Shown piece after piece: positions 62,101-64,000 of a stretch of 64,000 nucleotides of DNA. Position numbers and translations under genes: made by a program. The stretch is from Tetracentron sinense. Taxonomy: Eukaryota; Streptophyta; Magnoliopsida; Trochodendrales; Trochodendraceae. Location: the NCBI GenBank assembly GCA_015143295.1, contig CM026560.1, positions 5,024,501 through 5,088,500 of the forward strand, written 5' to 3'. Each line of letters opens with the position of its first letter. Position 1 is the first letter of the stretch. Below the pieces are notes generated by a model. The model made no database searches, was not told the origin of the DNA, and was given only the letters and a program-made list of their open reading frames with translations.

Positions 62101-62445
62101 AAGTATAGGAAAAGCAGGAACTGAAGGTCTGTCCAAACAGAGAATCGATGTCCCCGTGACAATTATCTAACGTTTAAGTTTTTTTAAAACATGAATATTA
62201 TCATTCCATGGATGGTGAGAAAATATATAAATGAGATCATGAGAATAAGTAGAATTGCGAAACAAAATGGCTTCCAAAAGAACACTTCTTGCCAAGTTTC
62301 ATCAAATCAATAAAGCAGGCAAACATTACCTTCTAGTACAAAGAAAAGGAGAAAAACAAAAATAAAAAAAGTGTTTGTACAGATTATAGGAGCCAGATTA
62401 AAATGTAGAAAGAGAAGAGGACTCACATTGAGAGAACGGGAATTG
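14994..62445 (-). CDS. NTMC2T5: NTMC2T5-type SMP/C2-domain membrane-tether protein, 3' part of gene (six exons)
   Basis: Six exons on the minus strand give about 323 residues: 62427-62445, 45578-45783, 45120-45229, 44910-45008, 15194-15641 and 14994-15082. Every internal border is GT/AG and the phases match across all five introns (16,643, 348, 111, 29,268 and 111 bp). In order, the protein shows the end of the SMP lipid-binding domain ([18 protein letters not shown]), a C2 domain ([14 protein letters not shown], then [16 protein letters not shown]), a post-C2 segment ([26 protein letters not shown]), a long acidic stretch, and a hydrophobic C-terminal helix ([19 protein letters not shown]) ending in SSFFNP. 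From memory, this order and these motifs match plant NTMC2T5 proteins, relatives of synaptotagmins and tricalbins that tether membranes and are thought to move lipid at contact sites. The N-terminus and promoter lie beyond position 64000. I saw no disabling change in the exons. Confidence 0.9.
15194..15641 (-). CDS. NTMC2T5: NTMC2T5-type gene exon: end of C2 domain and acidic linker
   Basis: This 448-nt exon follows the acceptor TTTTCCAG. It begins [20 protein letters not shown] and [20 protein letters not shown], which closes the C2 fold. A strongly acidic run follows ([20 protein letters not shown]), then the conserved block [20 protein letters not shown], then a Ser/Thr-rich linker. It ends at phase 1 before GTAATA. 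Without splicing the frame would stop a few codons later, so the splice is what adds the C-terminal helix. Confidence 0.93.
15812..16576 (-). pseudogene. Captured fragment of an unidentified gene, with introns, inside a Copia LTR
   Basis: This 765-bp block interrupts the 3' LTR of Copia fossil 1 and is not part of it. On the minus strand, 16387-16519 is a clean 133-nt exon: acceptor CATTGCAG, then [20 protein letters not shown] and [20 protein letters not shown] plus LDAL, then donor GTAATT. An open segment at about 16276-16386 reads [20 protein letters not shown] then KIPYDGK. A third coding-looking piece near 15840-15900 reads [18 protein letters not shown]. Retained intron borders argue for capture at the DNA level and not for retroposition. 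I do not recognise the parent gene. Confidence 0.5.
17640..17790 (+). repeat. Short tandem array of GGGCCCGGAGGC units in the Gypsy LTR
   Basis: Five to six imperfect copies of a 22-25-bp unit containing TGGGCCCGGAGGC. The array is GC-rich and each unit carries the GGGCCC palindrome. Confidence 0.75.
18348..20295 (+). repeat. Set of GAATGTCGGTAA / GAATGGCGGTA hairpins in the Gypsy LTR
   Basis: Inverted pairs occur at about 18348-18379 (GAATGTCGGTAA...TTACCGACATTC), 18508-18530 (weaker, AATGGCGGTAAT...), 20160-20189 (GAATGGCGGTAGAA...CTACCGCCATTC) and 20262-20294 (GAATGTCGGTAAA...TTTACCGACATTC). Stems are 11-14 bp with 2-7-nt loops. Confidence 0.75.
19209..20160. mobile_element. hAT element, 952 bp, inserted in the Gypsy LTR, with 8-bp target duplication
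   Basis: The ends are CATAGTTGTCAAGGCGACC and its approximate inverse ...CCTTTAACAACTATG. An exact 8-bp duplication, AATGGCGG, flanks it (19201-19208 and 20161-20168). GCCTGAGGCG/CGCCTGAGG motifs form long imperfect stems at both ends. No transposase is present. The insertion site lies in one of the GAATGGCGG hairpins of the LTR. Confidence 0.92.
20785..21080 (+). repeat. Minisatellite with GGCATCACCCGGAGGCGCTAG units
   Basis: Seven or more diverged copies of a unit of about 34-44 bp of the form GGCATCACCCGGAGGCGCTA plus GCCAGATCGATGA. They lie just after the Gypsy LTR, probably in the leader or untranslated part of that element. Confidence 0.8.
21081..21803. other. Unassigned sequence between Gypsy and Copia remains
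   Basis: A short stretch near 21093-21110 (CTAAACCCTAACCCTAAAA) resembles two telomere repeats, which is too few to mean anything. The rest is AT-rich. The point where Copia fossil 1 resumes could not be fixed but must precede 21804. Confidence 0.35.
21804..22142. mobile_element. hAT-type MITE, 339 bp, inserted in Copia fossil 1
   Basis: Inverted ends are CATAGTTACCAAAAAACGG and ...CCGTACTTGGTAACTATG. The flanking 8-bp sequences TACCCAAG (21796-21803) and CACCCAAG (22143-22150) differ at one base. The interior is AT-rich with repeated CGTATAATAC motifs. Confidence 0.82.
22890..26160 (+). mobile_element. L1-type LINE, 5' truncated, inserted in Copia fossil 1
   Basis: ORF2 remains run on the plus strand. 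The C-terminal half of the endonuclease comes first ([31 protein letters not shown] at 22922-23107). Reverse transcriptase follows with [17 protein letters not shown] (near 23840), [29 protein letters not shown] (near 24120) and FADDSLVL (near 24535). A zinc-binding RT-associated region comes last ([20 protein letters not shown], near 25550). It ends TTACAATAAAAGAAAAA. The frame is broken by many stops and shifts, so the copy is dead. It splits the Copia integrase and RT regions and runs opposite to both Copia fossil 1 and the host gene. Confidence 0.85.
28377..29399. other. Intron sequence between two Copia fossils, nothing recognised
   Basis: No coding or transposon signal could be supported. 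A stretch at 28865-29117 is open on both strands for about 65 codons without recognisable similarity. It may be background of the original intron. Confidence 0.4.
29741..30540. mobile_element. hAT-like MITE copy A, split by a second hAT MITE
   Basis: It begins TATGGTTTCAAGTATC and carries CCGGCCCAATACGTATTGG and AACCAATACACT. It resumes after the inner element with ACACTGGCATGGGTAGG. The same order is seen uninterrupted in copy B (30541 onward), which shows where the insertion happened. Confidence 0.7.
29804..30400. mobile_element. Inner hAT MITE, 597 bp, with 8-bp target duplication
   Basis: The ends are CAAGGTTTAAAAACTCGG and ...GTGATTTTTGAAACCATG, imperfect inverted repeats. An exact 8-bp direct repeat, AATACACT, flanks it (29796-29803 and 30401-30408). 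The same family recurs at 63560-63911 and probably at 12536-12922. Confidence 0.9.
30541..30850. mobile_element. hAT-like MITE copy B, adjacent to copy A
   Basis: It begins ATGGTTTTAAGTATCGATAC, matching the start of copy A. It contains GAACCGATACACTGGCAT uninterrupted and ends in GATACGTAACAGTATCGC. Copies A and B lie head to tail with no spacer. Confidence 0.65.
30851..33209. other. Unassigned, partly LTR-like sequence
   Basis: No gene is seen. The part from about 32400 to 33190 has the look of a Copia LTR and leader: a TATATATATGTGATCTC promoter-like stretch and a pyrimidine-rich run. A 2-copy 20-bp tandem with AAGATTGAATCTTTRAAGATC lies at 32909-32950. No paired LTR, primer site or duplication was found to confirm this. 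Confidence 0.35.
33830..34440 (+). mobile_element. Copia fragment in opposite orientation within Copia fossil 2
   Basis: The plus strand encodes a protease-region motif ([15 protein letters not shown] near 33868-33912). The pre-integrase motif [19 protein letters not shown] and [16 protein letters not shown] lie further on (34119-34412). It therefore comes from another Copia copy or an inverted piece of the same one. Broken. Confidence 0.7.
34700..35269. other. Intron sequence, nothing recognised
   Basis: AT-rich sequence without a supportable element. A-rich runs near 34879 and 34951 may be old LINE or SINE tails. Confidence 0.35.
35270..35655 (-). mobile_element. Small Gypsy fragment (region between protease and reverse transcriptase)
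   Basis: On the minus strand, motifs such as [17 protein letters not shown] and [20 protein letters not shown] match the linker between protease and reverse transcriptase in plant Gypsy elements. Only a few hundred bases remain, next to the 3' tail of an L1 LINE. Confidence 0.55.
35656..38860 (-). mobile_element. L1-type LINE, 5' truncated, degenerate
   Basis: Minus-strand ORF2 remains include YWKQKSRV (near 38800), [20 protein letters not shown] and [12 protein letters not shown] (38298-38504). [14 protein letters not shown]-like reverse transcriptase (37958-38359), [15 protein letters not shown] (near 37300) and a C-terminal RNase H-like segment ([20 protein letters not shown] near 36150) follow. 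The 3' end is A-rich (T-rich on the plus strand, 35658-35690). Stops and frame changes are frequent, so the copy is old. Confidence 0.82.
39056..41046 (-). mobile_element. L1-type LINE, 5' truncated, younger copy
   Basis: An A tail (T run 39056-39074) marks the 3' end on the minus strand. Reverse transcriptase motifs are well kept: [19 protein letters not shown] and [14 protein letters not shown] (40719-40976). The thumb and connection region follows (40105-40584, 39686-40228; [16 protein letters not shown]), then the zinc-binding C-terminus with [20 protein letters not shown] (near 39350). ORF segments up to 180 codons indicate a fairly recent insertion. TATGTTAT at 39046-39053 and 41047-41054 may be the target duplication, and the exact 5' end is uncertain by about 20 bp. 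Confidence 0.87.
41067..42432 (+). mobile_element. Long Copia-type LTR (SIRE-like), fossil copy 2
   Basis: It starts TGTTAGCCTCAAGG and ends TTTTAATTTGCCATAAACCC then TATTCA, followed by a C-rich run and CTCTAGGG. It matches 12989-14382 along its length. It carries the palindrome ACTCGTCGACGAGT (41609-41622) and a second one near 41690 at the place where copy 1 has CCGTCGACGG palindromes. No coding region is attached. Confidence 0.65.
43203..43298 (+). repeat. Tandem duplication of a 47-48-bp unit
   Basis: Two near-identical adjacent copies of AGGCAAATCCTACTAATTTC...GTTGAAAACTA inside the LTR-like block. Confidence 0.85.
43540..43800 (+). repeat. Four spaced copies of CTTCTACCACTCTAGGTAGA
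   Basis: Four copies of about 40 bp containing TTCTACCACTCTAGGTAGAG and CATTGGGCAT occur at irregular spacing (about 50-90 bp). Each carries the inner inverted pair CTACC...GGTAG. Confidence 0.85.
44434..44904. other. Intron sequence next to the C2 exons, nothing recognised
   Basis: No element is supported. This is the 5' start of the 29-kb intron and probably retains original intron sequence. Confidence 0.4.
44910..45008 (-). CDS. NTMC2T5: NTMC2T5-type gene exon: second half of C2 domain
   Basis: Exactly 33 codons encode [20 protein letters not shown] and then [13 protein letters not shown], the later strands and third loop of the C2 domain. Acidic residues stand in the VKDSLGFTD loop. The acceptor is TTTGGACAG and the donor GTAAAT. 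This donor opens the 29,268-bp intron. Confidence 0.93.
45120..45229 (-). CDS. NTMC2T5: NTMC2T5-type gene exon: central C2 domain
   Basis: This 110-nt exon encodes [20 protein letters not shown] followed by [17 protein letters not shown]. The DPYV motif with an upstream acidic position is the hallmark of the first calcium/lipid loop of C2 domains. The acceptor is TTTTTTCAG. The donor, GTGGAT, is weak, but the exon ends exactly on a codon boundary and joins in frame to the next exon. Confidence 0.93.
45413..45437. repeat. GT microsatellite
   Basis: A (GT)n run of about 9 units followed by ATAAATACACACGC, inside the 348-bp intron of the NTMC2T5-type gene. Confidence 0.85.
45578..45783 (-). CDS. 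NTMC2T5: NTMC2T5-type gene exon: end of SMP domain and start of C2 domain
   Basis: This 206-nt exon is entered at phase 2 and left at phase 1. It encodes [33 protein letters not shown] and then [18 protein letters not shown], where the first beta strand of the C2 domain begins. The acceptor is TTACTAG and the donor GTAATG. The 16.6-kb transposon-filled intron lies upstream of it and a 348-bp intron downstream. Confidence 0.93.
46254..46600 (-). mobile_element. RTE-like LINE fragment (C-terminal end of reverse transcriptase)
   Basis: On the minus strand, [20 protein letters not shown] follows degraded DKWMRGKI and a C-terminal YG.C.W pattern upstream. This is the end of a plant non-LTR reverse transcriptase, probably of the RTE group. 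Only about 350 bp remain. Confidence 0.65.
46601..47253. other. Intron sequence with short repeated motif
   Basis: TTCTTTAGATGG and TGATTAAAAGG-like motifs recur at about 46590-46620 and 46672-46700. No gene or flanked element could be supported. Confidence 0.35.
47945..48870. repeat. Two-level minisatellite inside Copia fossil 3
   Basis: At 47975-48125 a unit of about 36-40 bp (GTTGTGCCTGACAGGATTTG-like) repeats. From about 48050 to 48870 a longer unit of about 225-245 bp, marked by TGTTCCTGATAGACAGG at about 48128, 48352 and 48595, repeats three times. It is built from the same GATCAGATGTGTATCCTGG words. It occupies the place where the central pol genes would be. Confidence 0.75.
49002..51738 (+). 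mobile_element. Solo Gypsy LTR, 2,737 bp, with 5-bp target duplication, inserted in Copia gag
   Basis: The ends are CGTAAGCAC (for TGTAAGCAC) and GGTGTTTACA. The 5-bp direct repeat AGAGC lies on both sides (48997-49001 and 51739-51743). Copia gag sequence resumes on either side. It shares GAGTCGCCACCTA, TTAGGCACCCC and the GGTGTAAAAAT ending with the LTR at 17204. The GC-rich part at 50500-51340 is open in several frames for up to 145 codons, with no recognisable domain. A CT microsatellite lies at about 51636-51655. Confidence 0.88.
52708..54099. mobile_element. hAT element, 1,392 bp, inserted in the Copia fossil 3 5' LTR
   Basis: The ends are CATAGTAACAAAGTTCG and ...CGAACTTTGTTACAATG, inverted repeats of about 17 bp with one mismatch. 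The exact 8-bp duplication GGGTAAAT flanks it (52700-52707 and 54100-54107). Near the right end, TTCGCGAACTGTTC-like stems repeat. No transposase was seen. A 77-codon ORF at 53452-53685 has no recognisable similarity. Confidence 0.93.
54212..54480 (-). mobile_element. Possible 3' LTR of Copia fossil 4
   Basis: The sequence ends AGACAACA immediately before CTCCCCATAAAGTTG (54487 onward), the typical purine tract and LTR junction read on the minus strand. No matching 5' LTR was confirmed, although 59575-59680 shares short similar words. Confidence 0.4.
54481..58400 (-). mobile_element. Copia fossil 4, broken
   Basis: Minus-strand remains appear in the normal order: gag ([20 protein letters not shown] near 57900), CCHC knuckle ([16 protein letters not shown] near 57510), a degraded integrase zone (56000-57300), then RT end and RNase H start ([20 protein letters not shown] near 55000; [15 protein letters not shown]). 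Many breaks are present. It abuts Copia fossil 3. Confidence 0.72.
56307..56536 (+). repeat. Tandem duplication of a 115-bp unit inside Copia fossil 4
   Basis: Two apparently identical adjacent copies start GTCAACAAAGAATGGATG and end AAAAAGACGAATTC. The lack of divergence suggests a recent event compared with the decayed host element, or an assembly artefact. Confidence 0.85.
58401..58836. other. Intron sequence after Copia fossil 4, nothing recognised
   Basis: No clear LTR border or gene is seen. This could include the leader and 5' LTR of Copia fossil 4 in degraded form. Confidence 0.3.
58837..59336. mobile_element. hAT-type MITE, 500 bp, with 8-bp target duplication
   Basis: The ends TAGGGGTGTATTCAAGC and ...TTTAGATACACCCTTA are inverted. 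Both arms are rich in GAGCTCGGCTCGAGC words. The flanking 8-mers CCCAAACC (58829-58836) and CCCAAATC (59337-59344) differ at one base. A TA microsatellite (about 59098-59126) lies in the middle. Confidence 0.85.
59345..60170. other. Intron sequence, nothing recognised
   Basis: AT-rich sequence with no supported element. A short stretch at 59575-59680 has words in common with the possible LTR at 54212-54480. Confidence 0.3.
60177..60500. repeat. Direct repeat of about 150 bp, two diverged copies
   Basis: ATAGATCATGTTC...GAAAATG, TATTTGCCTTTGCCATTCTA and CACTCCCTTTRGAAG occur in order at about 60182-60320 and 60350-60490. The copies differ at many positions and by small gaps. Confidence 0.75.
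60908..61780. repeat. Direct duplication of about 410 bp with 456-bp offset
   Basis: Copy 1 (about 60908-61335) and copy 2 (about 61365-61780) share AGTTCATTTTCTTTAAAAAT, CCTTGCCTAGGCATTTTGAC, GTGTTACCTCAAGGGCATGA and TCAGCAATATTAGGAAGAG in the same order. Divergence is modest. No TIR, tail or coding domain was found, so the source is unknown. Confidence 0.85.
62427..62445 (-). CDS. NTMC2T5: 19-nt micro-exon of the NTMC2T5-type gene
   Basis: On the minus strand the motif CTCCAG precedes this segment and GTGAGT, a consensus-grade donor, follows it. The 19 nt finish one codon, encode IPVLS and leave two bases that join the next exon's first base to make Met. The result reads (A)IPVLSM and then [10 protein letters not shown], which is the residue order I recall for this family. 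A pyrimidine tract (TTCTTTTTTCCTG) lies upstream of the acceptor. The main caveat is size: a 19-nt match could arise by chance, but the phase, both splice sites and the residue order all agree. Confidence 0.75.
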
Positions 62446-62667
62446 CTGGAGTTTTGCCCGTAGCATGAACACAGGAAAAAAGAATGGAAATTAATATTAG
62501 TAAGTTTCAATATTAGCTTTAGATGAAAGGTATGTAAATTGTTGAATGATAGATACGATTACACTATGTTTCAATTGGACAATAACAAGTCAAGTACAGG
62601 GAATGTGGGGTTTGAATTCAATGAGAAGTCAAATTATGCAGCAGTGTATAAGTTTCTCATCAAATAT

Positions 62668-62912
62668 TGTAGCAATGGGCCCAAGTCATTAAGCCCATAG
62701 TCTTATGTTATTTATTAGAATATTATGTCTACACATTATTAAGGGTATTTCTGTCCTTTACTAATGCATTATAATAATACAAAAATGAGAGGTAGAGAAA
62801 ACCCTCATCTCTTTTGATCCTCTTCCCAAAACAAACCTTTCTCCTTCTCTACTCTTCTTCTCCAGCACAACTAGGGCTTTATTTCTTTTGATTTCTACTT
62901 GGTATCAGAGCC
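62668..62912 (+). mobile_element. Copia 5' LTR and primer-binding site, plus strand
   Basis: The LTR begins TGTAGCAATGGGCCC and ends near 62897. TGGTATCAGAGCC at 62900-62912 is the initiator-Met primer site. It is related in layout to the LTR at 12106. It lies about 220 bp from the micro-exon, antisense to the host gene. Sequence beyond 62912 shows only a short gag-like start and then decays. Confidence 0.75.
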
Positions 62913-63551
62913 AGATAAATGTCAGAATACACTTAGGGGATCAAGACGGACAAGCCGACCAAAAAGGGAGGGAGAACTGTTGCTGACGCCAGTAGCCGTG
63001 CAGACAGATCATCTCGTCCTTGAATGTCCCGGGAAAGAGAAGATGATTTTTCAGGAATTGTAGTGATTTTTTCAGAATTTTTTAAAGATGTTTTGATGGT
63101 TGTTTTGCACTCTTGATTCCCAAGAAGAAAAAAAAAACAGTTTTGAAGAATCTGTTTCGTGCAATCAATTGAGGTGTTTTTTGCTGTCATAAAGTGGTTG
63201 TTAACTTGTTTTTAGTCCATTTTAAAATTATGAAGCTAATGAAACAAGTTTGGAATGGATCTATGAAGTATTGAAAGCACGGCATCGATTTTTTCAGAGC
63301 ATTATTGATGCACCTTGCTGTTTTTTGTCTTGATTGGGTTGTAAAGTCCTAGATTTCCTATGTAAAGGTGTTGTTTGGGACTTGAAACTCTTTGTGCGGG
63401 CTTTTTTGTGTGAAACAGCCTTGTCTCATTCCTTTTGGGTGTTGGTCACGTGACCAAATATTTGAAGCTTGCTTGAATTTAGTCTTTATTGTTCTGGAAG
63501 TGACAAAATGTCTTGAATTAGTGGTATGGAAGGAATTCCTCAAATGCCAGA
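62913..63551 (+). other. Degraded Copia leader or gag sequence
   Basis: This lies directly downstream of the primer site at 62900, so it is by position Copia internal sequence. No domain is recognisable. The 60-85-codon open frames on either strand look accidental. Confidence 0.35.
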
Positions 63552-63559
63552 GGTACAAG

Positions 63560-63911
63560 CATGGAAATAAAAATCGCCAAAACCAATACGAAATGGGAGA
63601 TATGTATAGGTATCAGTAGACCCCTATATAATATTTAAAATGATACGAAACGGGCGATATATATGATTTATTAGTTATTTATATTTTACTTCATTGTGTA
63701 ATTGTAATTGTGTATGTTACTTTGTCTTTGAGTTACTTCTCATGGCTTTATATTTGGTAAATTTGGTCCTATAACTCATTTGACTTTTTTTTAATTTTTT
63801 TTTTTGAAATAAAAGGAATTATATGTATCGTCCGAAACCATTAATTCAACCAATACATATAGGTTTCAGTTGGGACCAATACATCCCCCGAAACCGTATT
63901 TTTAATCCTTG
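63560..63911. mobile_element. hAT MITE, 352 bp, with perfect 8-bp target duplication
   Basis: The ends CATGGAAATAAAAATCGCC and ...CCGTATTTTTAATCCTTG are inverted, and GGTACAAG flanks exactly (63552-63559 and 63912-63919). The ends and the GTATCG/CCGAAACC interior mark it as the same family as the element at 29804. Confidence 0.9.
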
Positions 63912-64000
63912 GGTACAAGAAATCAAGTGTATGGGAATGCTACTAATGATTCTCCAAATTTACAAATTTCAACTGTCATGTTAGATAGGAGAAATAATTT

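Larger units (their letters stand above)
45784..62426 (-). other. 16,643-bp intron of the NTMC2T5-type gene
   Basis: The intron runs from donor GTGAGT (62421-62426) to acceptor TTACTAG. It contains an RTE-like LINE scrap, two Copia elements with a Gypsy solo LTR and a hAT element inserted, a hAT MITE and direct duplications. Its upper border depends on the micro-exon call. Confidence 0.72.

Noticed and set aside
7342-62912. TGGTATCAGAGCC motifs as possible tRNA genes
   Set aside because: They are LTR-element primer-binding sites next to LTR ends. No cloverleaf or A and B boxes surround them.

Overview
The window is nuclear DNA of a flowering plant. The evidence is spliceosomal introns, Copia and Gypsy LTR elements primed by initiator-Met tRNA, L1-type LINEs, tRNA-derived SINEs and many hAT miniature elements. 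I cannot name the species. Almost all of the sequence is transposon debris, and nothing bacterial, viral-genomic or CRISPR-like is present.

One host gene dominates. On the minus strand, positions 62,445 down to 14,994 hold the 3' part of a plant SMP plus C2 domain membrane-tether gene of the NTMC2T5 type. Six exons can be placed with GT/AG borders and matching phase: a 19-nt micro-exon (62,427-62,445), then 45,578-45,783, 45,120-45,229, 44,910-45,008, 15,194-15,641 and 14,994-15,082. Two of its introns are very large, 16,643 bp and 29,268 bp, and both are packed with nested transposons. The 5' exons and promoter lie beyond the right edge.

Region by region: 1-14,993 is intergenic DNA downstream of the gene. 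It holds a hAT MITE, a SINE, a Mutator-type TIR element carrying a minisatellite, Copia and Gypsy remains, a probable organelle-derived insert and a long Copia-type LTR. From 15,642 to 44,909 (the 29-kb intron) there is a 12.7-kb broken Copia element invaded by a gene fragment, a Gypsy LTR, two hAT elements and an L1 LINE; then a second Copia element invaded by nested hAT elements; then two minus-strand L1 LINEs and two long LTRs. From 45,784 to 62,426 (the 16.6-kb intron) there is an RTE-like LINE scrap, a Copia element split by a solo Gypsy LTR and by a hAT element, another broken Copia element, a hAT MITE and local direct duplications. From 62,446 to 64,000 there is a plus-strand Copia 5' LTR and another hAT MITE.

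The insertions can be ordered in time by target-site duplications, several of which are perfect. I see no new multi-gene system. The most interesting things are the gene's intron architecture and micro-exon, a captured piece of an unidentified gene with splice signals inside a Copia LTR, and several mobile elements that carry internal tandem repeats. All identifications were made by eye without database searches.
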